Shown here one piece after another: positions 1-8,317 of a DNA stretch of 36,247 nt. The first letter of the stretch is position 1; each line of letters starts with the position of its first letter. Where the stretch lies: assembly GCA_018883365.1 (NCBI GenBank), contig VEQF01000010.1:1-36247 (forward strand), read 5' to 3'. The stretch is from Candidatus Nanopelagicaceae bacterium. Its GTDB lineage: Bacteria; Actinomycetota; Actinomycetes; Nanopelagicales; Nanopelagicaceae. The translations under genes were made by a program, and so were the position numbers. The notes beneath the pieces were generated by a model, which saw only the letters and a program-made list of their open reading frames with translations, did no database searches and was not told where the DNA came from.

Positions 1-68
1 CTCTTAGGGCCAATACCTGGAAGACGACCTAGTTCATCAATCAGCTCTTGAATAATTCCTTCGTACAT
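1..68 (-). CDS. recR: Recombination protein RecR, N-terminal fragment
   Basis: The minus strand encodes about 22 N-terminal residues beginning MYEGIIQELIDELGRLPGIG, the usual RecR start with the first helix-hairpin-helix (LPGIGPK). The gene runs off the left edge. RecR acts with RecO and RecF in loading RecA at gaps. The ATG overlaps the dnaX stop as TAATG, so the two are translationally coupled. The dnaX-recR order is conserved in many bacteria. Only the start is visible; zinc finger and Toprim domains lie outside the window. Confidence 0.9.
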   Translation of the reverse strand, partial: MYEGIIQELIDELGRLPGIGPK

Positions 69-1753
69 TACTTATCGCTCTCACCAATAACCCGTGCGCC
101 AAGTTCTTTCATGAGTAGCTCAGTTCTAGAGAGTTGAACTTCATCATCAGGATCTTCATCAATTCTCGTGGTCTTAGAGGCGATGGAATTTGGAGAGATT
201 GAAGGATCAACTATCACTTCAATCTTGCGACGAACGCCAGTTACTTCAACAAAAGCATCAACCAGAATCTGTTCACTTTCGGAGCGAATAAATGAATCGC
301 GAGCCCCAGCATTAACGATGCCGATAGTTATATGTTTCTCATCAACGCTCATGATCTGTGCGCTAGCAGAAAGTAAAGACCAGGTAAGTCTGCGACGTCG
401 TTTTACATTCTCAACTACATCAGGCCACATGCGACGTAGGGCTGCAATATCAGCGTTACCTGAAGGTTTTTCGCTCTTTACTTCCGCTTTCTTTGGTTCA
501 ACTTTCTCAGCTTGAGGTTTTGACTCTGCTTTTGGCTCTGCTTTTGCGGTCGGTTTCTCCGCTTTCGGCGCAGGTGCACCAGGTGCAACATCAAAGCCTG
601 ATTGGCGTTCTAAACGTTCCATACGAGAGAGGAGACCAACATCAGAGTTATCACCCTGTGGGATCGTGATCTTTCCAGCAACAAGTTCCAGAATTAAACG
701 AGGAGGAGTTGCTCCACGCATCTGGGTGAGTCCTTCAGCTACGAGCGAGGCTGCGCGATTGAGAGAAGCGCTTCCAATTCGCGATGCTTGAGAGCGCATC
801 CGAGTTAATTGATCTTCGGGATAACCGCGAAGGACTGAGTTAGCAGCATCATCGAGTGCTTCCACAATCACTAAATCACGGAGCCGCTCGAGTAAATCAA
901 AAGCGAAACGTCGTGGATCGTGACCAGATTCAACGAGCAAATCAATTGTTTTAAAGAGAGTCGCGGTATCACGCGCACCAATTGCATCAATTGCATCATC
1001 AAGTAGCGCGCCATCTGTGTAGCCAAGTAATTGAACTGCGATGTCATATGTAACGCCATCTTTTCCAGCACCTGCAAGAAGTTGGCCAAGAACTGAAAGT
1101 GCATCTCGTACAGATCCACCAGAGGCTCGAACAACTAAAGGAATTACACCTTTTTCAACTTTAACTTTTTCTTGCTCGCAGACCTTCTCTAAATGCTCAC
1201 CAAGAATTCCAGGTGGAACTAAACGGAATGGATAGTGATGAGTACGGGAACGAATTGTGGCAATTAACTTCTCAGGTTCGGTTGTGGCAAAAATAAATAA
1301 AACATGTGGTGGTGGTTCTTCGACAACTTTTAGTAACGCATTTGCTGCGCCCGGTCCGAGTTGGTGCGCCTCATCAATAATGTAAATCTTGTAACGGGAA
1401 TTAACCGGTGCAAAAAAAGCTTTGTCGCGCAGATCGCGGGCATCATCAACTAGACCATGTGTTGCAGCATCAAGTTCAATAACATCAATTGATCCTGGAC
1501 CATTTGCGACTAGGTCTGTACAGGATTGGCATTTGCCACACGGATTAGGAGTTGGGCCTTTTTCACAATTAAGAGAGCGCGCCATGATTCGCGCACTTGA
1601 GGTTTTACCGCAACCACGTGGGCCAGAAAATAAATATGCATGATGAATGCGGCCAGATTCCAAAGCATTAGATAGTGGAACCGTTACATGCTCTTGTCCG
1701 ATGACATCTGCAAAAATCGAGGGACGATACTTGCGATACAACGCGAGTGACAT
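68..1753 (-). CDS. dnaX: DNA polymerase III subunit gamma/tau
   Basis: This 561-residue protein is the clamp-loader ATPase of the replisome. Visible motifs are Walker A GPRGCGKT (44-51), four zinc-binding cysteines (C63, C72, C75, C78), Walker B with DEAH (127-130), a sensor-1 ATTEP segment and the SRT arginine-finger region near 168-170. After the clamp-loader domains comes a linker rich in Ala, Lys, Glu and Pro (about 395-435), then a C-terminal tau-like domain. A strong ribosome site, GAGGAGGT, precedes the ATG by about 4 nt. Order is SRP RNA, dnaX, recR on one strand. I saw no convincing A-rich slippery heptamer, so there is no evidence for a frameshifted gamma form. Confidence 0.96.
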   Translation of the reverse strand: MSLALYRKYRPSIFADVIGQEHVTVPLSNALESGRIHHAYLFSGPRGCGKTSSARIMARSLNCEKGPTPNPCGKCQSCTDLVANGPGSIDVIELDAATHGLVDDARDLRDKAFFAPVNSRYKIYIIDEAHQLGPGAANALLKVVEEPPPHVLFIFATTEPEKLIATIRSRTHHYPFRLVPPGILGEHLEKVCEQEKVKVEKGVIPLVVRASGGSVRDALSVLGQLLAGAGKDGVTYDIAVQLLGYTDGALLDDAIDAIGARDTATLFKTIDLLVESGHDPRRFAFDLLERLRDLVIVEALDDAANSVLRGYPEDQLTRMRSQASRIGSASLNRAASLVAEGLTQMRGATPPRLILELVAGKITIPQGDNSDVGLLSRMERLERQSGFDVAPGAPAPKAEKPTAKAEPKAESKPQAEKVEPKKAEVKSEKPSGNADIAALRRMWPDVVENVKRRRRLTWSLLSASAQIMSVDEKHITIGIVNAGARDSFIRSESEQILVDAFVEVTGVRRKIEVIVDPSISPNSIASKTTRIDEDPDDEVQLSRTELLMKELGARVIGESDK

Positions 1754-1799
1754 ATCGACCTCCTCTACTTAACGAGCCATTCAATCTAACAATCTAGTA

Positions 1800-1890
1800 A
1801 GGATCCCCCGCACACCCATTAGAGCGGGCCTACCCTTGCTGCCTTCCAGCCCTGGGGGAGTTCGGCACGGTAATGCCGCACGGAGGATCT
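1800..1890 (-). ncRNA. ffs: Signal recognition particle RNA, small bacterial type (4.5S)
   Basis: On the minus strand the RNA carries the conserved SRP apical loop region, with CAGGGCTGGAAGGCAGCAAG followed by GGTAGGC. The two ends form a terminal helix of about 12 pairs (GATCCTCCGTGC with its partner at the 3' end, allowing G-U pairs). It binds Ffh for co-translational membrane targeting. It lies just upstream of dnaX, a standard actinobacterial position. Ends are set by the helix and may be off by a few bases. Confidence 0.93.
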
Positions 1891-1897
1891 GCGGTGA

Positions 1898-1903
1898 ATC
1901 ATA
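1898..1903 (-). promoter_or_regulatory. Candidate -10 box for SRP RNA
   Basis: TATGAT on the minus strand is followed by 7 nt and then the start of the terminal helix of the SRP RNA, which fits the spacing from a sigma-70-type -10 box to its transcription start. No clear -35 element is seen. Confidence 0.5.
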
Positions 1904-1936
1904 GTTTGAAGCACCGATAGAGTTCTCCCCTTGCTT

Positions 1937-1956
1937 CTTTGAGTTCAAGCTCAAAG
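1937..1956. other. Small inverted repeat upstream of tRNA-Ser(GGA)
   Basis: CTTTGAG and CTCAAAG form a 7-bp stem around a 6-nt loop, 11 nt before the tRNA start. It sits between the divergent SRP RNA and tRNA genes. It may be a regulatory dyad or chance; there is no T-run. Confidence 0.25.
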
Positions 1957-1967
1957 CTGCACGCTCG

Positions 1968-2055
1968 GGAGGATTCGCATAGCGGCCGAGTGCGCACGCT
2001 TGGAAAGCGTGTATAGGGAAACCTATCGAGGGTTCAAATCCCTCATCCTCCGCCA
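1968..2055 (+). tRNA. tRNA-Ser(GGA)
   Basis: A class II tRNA with a 7-bp acceptor stem (GGAGGAT paired with ATCCTCC), anticodon loop CTTGGAAAG giving anticodon GGA, a long variable arm (TATAGGGAAACCTATC region), T-arm GGGTTCAAATCCC, discriminator G and an encoded CCA. It reads serine UCC/UCU codons. It is divergent from the SRP RNA gene. Confidence 0.95.
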
Positions 2056-2095
2056 CACCAGATTAATCACGATCTCCCCCATTCAAAGCTGCAGA

Positions 2096-2734
2096 TCAAT
2101 AGCCGGACAGATAGATGTCGGACCAAATCCCCGGCGTAAATCGCTCTGTAATAAAGTGGTGATTGGAATCTATTTCGTCAATTAGGGCCTTACTTCCTCC
2201 AATCAAAGTGACGTGAAAATCTATCTCATTAGCAACAAACCATCTTCTATCCTTTGGCCACAACATATTAGTAGGTTCGTAATAGAGATAATTATCAACG
2301 ATTTCACCGATTTTTAAGGTGTCAAGTAACGAACTTTTCAATAGATAATAATCTCGGTTGGGAATCTGGAAAAATTTATTGAATTCTCGATTCCCAACAA
2401 ACTTTCTTAAGAAATGTTTTTCCATATTATGAAACAGGTGTGGGTATTCCTCTTCAAAACTCCAACCGAACCCATACCAAATAGCGGCAAAACACTCTTC
2501 TTCTGTCTCAGTGTGATCCATTAACAGCAATGTTAGTTTTTCGAAACACAAACTCTCGCCGAAGTTATTTTTACTTTTCTTCGGTTGATGGCGTACCGAT
2601 ACATAGGCTTCAAAACTCATTGGAATAACATCTGCTAGAAATCTCTCATCTCTTTCTGCAGCTTGAGACAGCGAAGTTCTTACCCAATCTGCTTCCGTAA
2701 AATCAGTTATTAGCGCCAGCTTTGGCGGTTTCAT
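2096..2734 (-). CDS. Hypothetical protein with conserved WPxDRxWFVxxEIDF motif
   Basis: This 212-residue protein has no signal peptide or membrane segment and is probably cytosolic. I do not recognise a named function. The C-terminal part (about 159-181) has the pattern W-P-K-D-R-R-W-F-V-A-N-E-I-D-F followed by TLIGGS, which resembles a motif I recall from uncharacterised actinobacterial proteins; this needs a database check. The start is well supported by AAAGGAGA 4 nt before the ATG. It lies behind tRNA-Ser(GGA) in a patch that looks more A+T-rich than the housekeeping genes around it, suggesting an accessory gene. It runs in the same direction as the ATP-grasp gene, with a 92-nt gap. Confidence 0.75.
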   Translation of the reverse strand: MKPPKLALITDFTEADWVRTSLSQAAERDERFLADVIPMSFEAYVSVRHQPKKSKNNFGESLCFEKLTLLLMDHTETEEECFAAIWYGFGWSFEEEYPHLFHNMEKHFLRKFVGNREFNKFFQIPNRDYYLLKSSLLDTLKIGEIVDNYLYYEPTNMLWPKDRRWFVANEIDFHVTLIGGSKALIDEIDSNHHFITERFTPGIWSDIYLSGY

Positions 2735-2751
2735 ATTCTCTCCTTTGTGAG

Positions 2752-2765
2752 AGAAATATATTTCT
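2752..2765. other. 14-nt perfect A+T-rich palindrome
   Basis: AGAAATATATTTCT reads the same on both strands and lies 17 nt upstream of the start of the 212-residue hypothetical gene, in the 92-nt gap after the ATP-grasp gene. It could be a repressor site or part of a promoter. A+T-rich palindromes also arise by chance. Confidence 0.3.
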
Positions 2766-2826
2766 AAAAACTAGCCTTCTGGTGACAATGTTTACTCTGC
2801 GTAAAGCACTATTACCATCCCAATTT

Positions 2827-4098
2827 TCATCGGATGAGCAACTTCAATATAAATCCCTTCAAAGCAGAATTATCTATCCAGATACCAACTCGTCTGGGAA
2901 GTTTTCCTTTCACCACGACTGTTGCTTTCAACAAAACGTTTCTAAACGGCATTAAAGGAAATAAACACAATCGCAGCAGGTTTGATTTCCTATTGAATGC
3001 AAGATAAAAAGTGCTTAAGACTGGAGAGCCGTAATTCGTGAATTCGTGCCCTAGAATTACTCGCACGGCGCCTAAAATGTTAAGTCGACTTAAGAAATGA
3101 TTAAACAGTCGATATGGTTCATACAGCAACGTTTTCGGTAAATTCTCGGCGACGCTTTTTGTACTAGCCGGAGATTCCCAAAGGGACTTAAAAGGTACTC
3201 CAAAATTTCCAAAAGCTTGATGCCAAATGTTTGGTCGGGCGTCAAACTCAATAATTATGTGTTCGTCAGTTTCCCGACTTAAAATAAAGGTGGCGTTAAC
3301 AAATCCCGTTATTAAACCTTGTTTTCCCAGCCTTGATAGTGGATCCAGAAAATCCAAGTTAAGTGGTGTCAAGTATTGCCTAACAACCGAGGGACCAAAT
3401 CTTGAGGTTTCTTTTTCGAAAAGTGAATAAAGCCAGAACTTGAGCTCTCCTTCACGATAAAAAGCTTCTACGGATACAGTTCTACCTGGTACGAAATCTT
3501 GAATGAGAATCGGAAACCAATTTTTAGGAATCGCATCTATAGAAATGGAACTATTGCGTCCTGCAACCTTTATGAACGCACCTCCTCCAGAAGAGTCTCG
3601 CTTGATCATAACTGGCGTAGAAGCACCATCAATATTGGGTACAGACTTTTCGGTCGCTGAGTCGATAACATAACTTTCCGGCGTATTAATTCCAAGACTC
3701 TTAAACACATTATCTTGGCACACTTTTGAATCTAACATCTTAAAGAATTCTGGATTGCGAAAAGGAAGAATTTTTTTCTTTAATTCGCTTGAAGCGCTGC
3801 TATTCGCAACTACTTTCATAATTTCATCCGAGCACCATAAGAATGTTCCAGTGCATTTAGAGAGAAACTTCTGTTTTTGCAAAAGCTCTTCAACAAACTC
3901 TGATTGTCCCGAGTTATCAAGTCGGATTACTTTATCTATATTTGGATCGGACAATAATTTCATTCCCTTTGCTCCAATTAAGAGAGTCTTAAACCCCGCT
4001 TGTTTGAGACCCAAAGGAAGATTTATCAAAACGTTGTCGATATTACCAACCAGGACAAAATCAAAGTCGACATCGCCAACATCTATTGAATCGTTCAC
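2827..4098 (-). CDS. ATP-grasp domain carboxylate-amine/thiol ligase-like protein
   Basis: This 423-residue protein has an N-terminal Rossmann-like domain (1-110) and an ATP-grasp fold at about 120-310. ATP-binding features are K166 with a glycine-rich loop SSGGGAF (169-174), the QDFVPG strand (200-205) where the adenine sits, and a metal-binding E284...N290 in IIIEFDARPN. The family forms an acyl-phosphate on a carboxylate and couples it to an amine or thiol; the substrate cannot be told here. The C-terminal 110 residues are hydrophobic and basic and not assignable. The start is GTG; it begins 7 nt after the aldehyde dehydrogenase stop, so read-through is possible, but base composition differs from that gene. 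A biosynthetic or peptide-tailoring role is possible, unproven. Confidence 0.8.
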   Translation of the reverse strand: MNDSIDVGDVDFDFVLVGNIDNVLINLPLGLKQAGFKTLLIGAKGMKLLSDPNIDKVIRLDNSGQSEFVEELLQKQKFLSKCTGTFLWCSDEIMKVVANSSASSELKKKILPFRNPEFFKMLDSKVCQDNVFKSLGINTPESYVIDSATEKSVPNIDGASTPVMIKRDSSGGGAFIKVAGRNSSISIDAIPKNWFPILIQDFVPGRTVSVEAFYREGELKFWLYSLFEKETSRFGPSVVRQYLTPLNLDFLDPLSRLGKQGLITGFVNATFILSRETDEHIIIEFDARPNIWHQAFGNFGVPFKSLWESPASTKSVAENLPKTLLYEPYRLFNHFLSRLNILGAVRVILGHEFTNYGSPVLSTFYLAFNRKSNLLRLCLFPLMPFRNVLLKATVVVKGKLPRRVGIWIDNSALKGFILKLLIR

Positions 4099-4105
4099 AC
4101 AATTA

Positions 4106-5530
4106 CTAAATATCTACGCCGATGTACTTGGTTTGTAGGAACTCATGGATTCCATCAAACCCACCTTCGCGACCAAGTCCTGATTGCTTGTTTCCACCAA
4201 ATGGCGCAGCAGGATCAGAGATCATGCCGCGATTGATAGCAACCATTCCTGAATCAATGGCCTCTGCAACGCGGATAGCGCGACCGAGTTCGCTGGAGTA
4301 GACATAGCTAATTAATCCAAAGTCGCTGTCGTTTGCGAGCTGAATTGCCTCATCATCAGTTTCAAAGGTAACGATTGGCGCAACTGGTCCAAAGACTTCG
4401 TACTTCAAAATTTCATTTGATTTATCAACGGTAAGAACTGTTGGCGGATAGAAAGCGCCCGGGCCTTCTGGCATAACACCACCGGTTTCAACTTTGGCGC
4501 CACCTTTAACTGATAACTCAACTAGTTGTGCGATTTTGTCGCGTTCCTTAATGGAAACGCTGGCACCGAGTTGGGCGCCAGCTTCACGGCCCGGAGCCAT
4601 CTTTAACTCTGACATAGCTTTGGCAAACTTATTGGTGAACTCTTCCGCGATTTTCTTGTGAACATAAATACGGTTTGCGGCGGTACAAGCAGCTCCACCA
4701 TTTCGCATTTTGGCGAGCATTAAGCCTTTGACCGCTTCATCAATATTCGCATCATCCAAAACAACAAATGGTGCATTTCCACCAAGCTCCATAGAGCAGC
4801 GAATTACGCGGTCTGCAGCCTCCTTTATTAGAACGCGGCCAACCTCAGTTGAACCCGTAAAGGAAAGGTTCATAACTCTTGAATCATGCAACATCCGGCT
4901 AACCATTGGGCCAGCTGGTGTTGGAGTAACAAGGTTTACAACACCTTTTGGTACTCCAGCTCTTTCCAAAATATCAATGATTGCCATTGCGGTTAATGGA
5001 GTTTCGATAGCAGGCTTAAGAATTACGGTGCAACCCGCAGCGATTGCTGGACCGATCTTTCTAGTGGCCATGCCTGCTGGGAAGTTCCATGGTGTGATTA
5101 ATAATGAAACACCAATTGGTTGATGGGTTACCAAAATTCTCTTGTCACCACTTGGTGATTTGCGGAAATCTCCTTGCACCCGAACAGTTTCTTCGGAGAA
5201 CCAACGGAAAAACTCTGCCGCATAAAGAATTTCACCTTTTGCATCGGTGACTACTTTTCCATTTTCTTTAGAAACTAATTCAGCTAATTGATCAGCCTCT
5301 GCAACCATAATTTCAAATGCTTTACGCAAAATCTCGGCGCGATAGCGTGGTGCGGTTTTAGCCCACTCTGGGAATGCGCGATATGCGGCCTCAACTGCGG
5401 CATCGCACTCTTTCTCCCCTGCTGTCTGAATTTCGGCAATAACGCTGCCATCGCTTGGGTCATAAACCGGAACTGAGCCGTTACCTTTTACCCACTTGCC
5501 ATCGATATAAAGATCGGTTTTTAGCTGCAT
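4106..5530 (-). CDS. gabD: NAD(P)-dependent succinate-semialdehyde dehydrogenase-type aldehyde dehydrogenase
   Basis: This 474-residue enzyme oxidises an aldehyde, probably succinate semialdehyde, to the acid using NAD(P)+. The family motifs are complete: oxyanion Asn149 in TPWNFP, coenzyme Lys172 in LKPA, FTGSTEVG (224-231), general base Glu248 in MELGG and catalytic Cys282 in GAACTAANR. Length is typical. An in-frame ATG 12 nt upstream (5542) lies inside a TATGCT -10 box; the ATG chosen here is 7 nt after that box, which suggests a leaderless transcript and decides the start. It is divergent from the APC permease with under 50 nt between starts. Exact aldehyde specificity is not shown by sequence, and no GABA transaminase is adjacent. 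Confidence 0.88.
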   Translation of the reverse strand: MQLKTDLYIDGKWVKGNGSVPVYDPSDGSVIAEIQTAGEKECDAAVEAAYRAFPEWAKTAPRYRAEILRKAFEIMVAEADQLAELVSKENGKVVTDAKGEILYAAEFFRWFSEETVRVQGDFRKSPSGDKRILVTHQPIGVSLLITPWNFPAGMATRKIGPAIAAGCTVILKPAIETPLTAMAIIDILERAGVPKGVVNLVTPTPAGPMVSRMLHDSRVMNLSFTGSTEVGRVLIKEAADRVIRCSMELGGNAPFVVLDDANIDEAVKGLMLAKMRNGGAACTAANRIYVHKKIAEEFTNKFAKAMSELKMAPGREAGAQLGASVSIKERDKIAQLVELSVKGGAKVETGGVMPEGPGAFYPPTVLTVDKSNEILKYEVFGPVAPIVTFETDDEAIQLANDSDFGLISYVYSSELGRAIRVAEAIDSGMVAINRGMISDPAAPFGGNKQSGLGREGGFDGIHEFLQTKYIGVDI

Positions 5531-5537
5531 GAGGCAG

Positions 5538-5543
5538 AGCATA
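5538..5543 (-). promoter_or_regulatory. -10 box for leaderless aldehyde dehydrogenase mRNA
   Basis: TATGCT on the minus strand ends 7 nt before the ATG at 5530, placing transcription start at or next to the start codon. No ribosome-binding sequence precedes the gene. No convincing -35 element was seen. Confidence 0.5.
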
Positions 5544-5578
5544 CGCGTGAAAATGGGGGCGTAGAATGGTGAATTACT

Positions 5579-7918
5579 GTGGCTAAATCATGGACCGATA
5601 ACGCACCGACCCCCAAGGCGCTGCAGGATCACGCACACCTACGTGACCCCCTTTCCTACCGGCTAAAGAAATTCCTCCTCGGCAATCCGCTAAACCGTCA
5701 CACCCTTAGCCACCAAAGACTTAAGAAACGCTACGCCCTCGGAATTCTCTCCTCAGATTGCATCTCATCTTCGGCATACGGCTCAGAACAGATTCTGGTC
5801 GCGCTACTTCCAGCATTTGGATTAGCTGCATTCACATTATTAATGCCAATGACCTTCGTGGTCTTAGCAATTCTGACCATCATCACACTTTCTTACCGAA
5901 ACGTAATTTCGGTTTATACCCAATTTGGTGGCGCTTACATTGTTTCCCGTGACAACTTCGGTCCGGTGGTTGCGCAGGTTGCTGCTGTTGCTTTGATTTT
6001 GGATTACATCGTTACATTGGCGATTCAAACCGCAGCTGGAGTTGCTGCGATTATTTCTACTTTCCCAGAGTTAGCTCCTTGGAAAATTGAAATGTGCTTT
6101 GTGGTTATCTCACTTCTTTCCTATGGAAATCTTCGTGGTGTTAAAGAGGCTGGAAAGGCCTTTGCGCTTCCAACTTATTTATTCGTTTTCTCAATGTTTA
6201 CTGTTTTTGGAATTGGAATTTTCCGCGAACTAACCACTGGATTACCACAGCTAAACCCTGAAGCTCCAGGTGCGATTGAAATTGGAACTGAACAAGGTCT
6301 GCTCTCTGCCGCAGCAATCTTTATTTTGTTGCGCGCATTTGCCAATGGTGGTTCATCACTTACCGGTCTTGAGGCAATTGCTGATGGAGTTGGTCTGTTC
6401 AAAACTCCAGAGTCAGTAAATGCCAAGAAAACTCTGGTAATGATGTCTTTAATCTTGGGCTCATTGGTACTTGGTGTTTCTTACTTCGCACACCGCATTT
6501 TGGCGGTGCCTTATGAGGATGAAACGCCTACTGTTATTTCGCAGGTAGCCCAAACAATCCTGGGCGATGGAGCCTTTGGATCCGCGTTTTATATTGTGGT
6601 TCAGGCCGCGACTATGTTGATTCTCTTTGCCGGTGCAAACACCACATTTAGCGCATTTCCAATTGTGGTTAATTATGCAGCTGCTGATGGATACCTACCG
6701 AAGTGGCTCACTAAACGTGGACACAAACTTAACTTCTCAAATGGAATCTTTGTTTTATCTGGCGCCGCATTAATTCTGGTAATTGCTACTCAAGGATCGG
6801 TTTCTTACCTAGTAGCTTTCTACGCGCTCGGAGTTTTCACCGCATTTACTTTGTCCGGACTTGGTATGGCCAAGTACAACTATGTAAATCGCGAAGGAAA
6901 TTGGAAACTTAAATTTGCTATTAACGGTGTTGCCGGAAGTCTTTCCCTGGTAATCGTGATTATTTTTGCCATCGTTAAATTCACTGAAGGTGCCTGGGTA
7001 GTACTCGTTACTGCACCAATCATGGTTTTCTCTTTCCTGCGGTTAAGAAAGAGATACGACGCAGAAAGCAAAGCTTTATTAGTTCGTAAAGAACAAGAGC
7101 GCGCTATGTCTATCACTAGACATGATGTAACTGTGTTGGTGGATTCTGTAGATCTAGCAACGGTTGCCACTATCCGTTATGCCCGCTCGCTAAATCCGCG
7201 TTCGCTTCACGCAGTTCACTTCGTGCTTGATGATCGTCGCGCAGAAGCGATTAAGAAAGAGTGGATGTCCAACCACGGTGTGGATGATGTTCCAATTGAA
7301 TTTATTGACTGCCCAGATCGCAGATTGCCTAATGCTGCCGTTGATTACGCAATTCGAGCTACGCAAAAGCCTGATGTAGAGCTGACTTTGCTGCTACCAC
7401 GTCGCGCTTATCGCGGATTTTTAGGTCGACTTATTCACGATCAAACCGCGGAAGAGATTGCCCGTCCGATTTCACAGTTGCCGCGCGTGGTTGCAACCAT
7501 CGTTCCATTTGACATTAACCGCATGATCACAGGCAAGAATCCCGTGGAACATATGCATGAGACGGTAGAGGAAGAGGTTAAGCCTGCCGCACCAGCTCGC
7601 ACCCAAAGCACTTGGTTGCAATCCGCCGACACCATCAGTCACTACGAAGAAAAAGTTATGCCGATTGGCAAGATTTCATGGCGCAAACGCGCACATGTCA
7701 CAGGTCGTGTGACCGCAATTCGTCCAGCTGCGATGGACTCAGCCCCGACGTTAGAGGTGGAGATTTGGGATGAAACCGGTGGCGTAACTCTGCAATTCTT
7801 AGGACGTCGTGAAATCGCAGGCTTAGAAGTTGGCTCGACGATGATTGCGGAAGGAATGGTGGGCGAACAAAATGGCGCGCTTACAATCCTTAATCCTTCC
7901 TACGAGATTCGAGTTTGA
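5579..7918 (+). CDS. APC-superfamily permease with USP-like and C-terminal OB-fold domains
   Basis: This 779-residue protein has about 12 membrane helices in residues 60-500 with amino acid/polyamine permease features (GILSSDCISSSAYGSEQ near 55-71). A cytosolic region follows (about 510-650, universal-stress-like, DVTVLVDSVD...), then an OB-fold of about 73 residues at the C-terminus (VTGRVTAIRP...; GRREIAGLEVGS; NPSYEIRV). The OB part resembles a separate small protein that I recall lying near this permease, ceoB/ceoC and DUF3159 in other actinobacteria, so it looks like a fusion. The start is GTG; a TAGAAT box lies 11 nt upstream and no ribosome site is visible. The transported substrate is unknown, possibly an amino acid or cation. 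It leads an operon with the GtrA-like gene. Confidence 0.87.
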   Translation: MAKSWTDNAPTPKALQDHAHLRDPLSYRLKKFLLGNPLNRHTLSHQRLKKRYALGILSSDCISSSAYGSEQILVALLPAFGLAAFTLLMPMTFVVLAILTIITLSYRNVISVYTQFGGAYIVSRDNFGPVVAQVAAVALILDYIVTLAIQTAAGVAAIISTFPELAPWKIEMCFVVISLLSYGNLRGVKEAGKAFALPTYLFVFSMFTVFGIGIFRELTTGLPQLNPEAPGAIEIGTEQGLLSAAAIFILLRAFANGGSSLTGLEAIADGVGLFKTPESVNAKKTLVMMSLILGSLVLGVSYFAHRILAVPYEDETPTVISQVAQTILGDGAFGSAFYIVVQAATMLILFAGANTTFSAFPIVVNYAAADGYLPKWLTKRGHKLNFSNGIFVLSGAALILVIATQGSVSYLVAFYALGVFTAFTLSGLGMAKYNYVNREGNWKLKFAINGVAGSLSLVIVIIFAIVKFTEGAWVVLVTAPIMVFSFLRLRKRYDAESKALLVRKEQERAMSITRHDVTVLVDSVDLATVATIRYARSLNPRSLHAVHFVLDDRRAEAIKKEWMSNHGVDDVPIEFIDCPDRRLPNAAVDYAIRATQKPDVELTLLLPRRAYRGFLGRLIHDQTAEEIARPISQLPRVVATIVPFDINRMITGKNPVEHMHETVEEEVKPAAPARTQSTWLQSADTISHYEEKVMPIGKISWRKRAHVTGRVTAIRPAAMDSAPTLEVEIWDETGGVTLQFLGRREIAGLEVGSTMIAEGMVGEQNGALTILNPSYEIRV

Positions 7919-8309
7919 TTTGATTAAGCGGATCTTGAAATTGAGCGCAGCGCGCTGGTTCATTGTGGGTTCCGCGACTTTCGTATTGGACACTTCTCTC
8001 TTCCTACTCGCTTTTAGCATCACGGAGACTGCGGTGATTTCAAATTTGTTCTCTGGCACTATTGCCACAACCTTTAATTATTTTTCCCATTACCGCTGGT
8101 CATTTGCCAGTGATCGCAGCCATAAGCAATCAACCTTGATTTATATCTTCTTTTTCTTCGTGTTCTTGTTCCTCGGAACCTCTTTGGTTTCTTTCTTTAT
8201 TCACTCTGGTTTACATCCAGTTCCAGCTAAGGTCGGTACCGCAGCAATCACAGCCCCAATTAGCTTCTTTATTATGAAGTTTGTGACCTTCCGCAGAACA
8301 ACTGTTTAA
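7872..8309 (+). CDS. GtrA-like family membrane protein
   Basis: This protein of about 145 residues has four hydrophobic segments and the GtrA signature FNYFSHYRWSF and MKFVTFRR at the end, typical of flippase-like proteins for polyprenol-linked sugars. The ATG at 7872 overlaps the upstream permease gene by 47 nt; a TTG at 7920, just after the permease stop, would give 129 residues (LIKRILKLSAARWF...) and fits the usual family length. A TTG at 7845 is less likely. It lies 8 nt before a polyprenol-phosphate mannosyltransferase, a common pairing, which suggests flipping or coupling of a polyprenyl-phosphate sugar at the membrane. Confidence 0.83.
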   Translation: MARLQSLILPTRFEFDLIKRILKLSAARWFIVGSATFVLDTSLFLLAFSITETAVISNLFSGTIATTFNYFSHYRWSFASDRSHKQSTLIYIFFFFVFLFLGTSLVSFFIHSGLHPVPAKVGTAAITAPISFFIMKFVTFRRTTV

Positions 8310-8317
8310 AGATAAAG

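Noticed and set aside
440-620. Possible programmed frameshift in dnaX giving a short gamma form
   Set aside because: I looked for an A-rich slippery heptamer near the Ala/Lys/Glu-rich linker and saw none that was convincing.
871-1134. Open frame of 87 codons on the minus strand inside dnaX
   Set aside because: It lies in another frame of a clear dnaX gene and its translation shows no family features.
1781-2056. Minus-strand open frame over the SRP RNA and tRNA-Ser
   Set aside because: It runs across two clear RNA genes on both strands and is not a protein gene.
2056-4105. Integrated element with direct repeat of the tRNA-Ser end
   Set aside because: No copy of GGGTTCAAATCCC or the acceptor end was seen between 2056 and the start of gabD, and no integrase is present.
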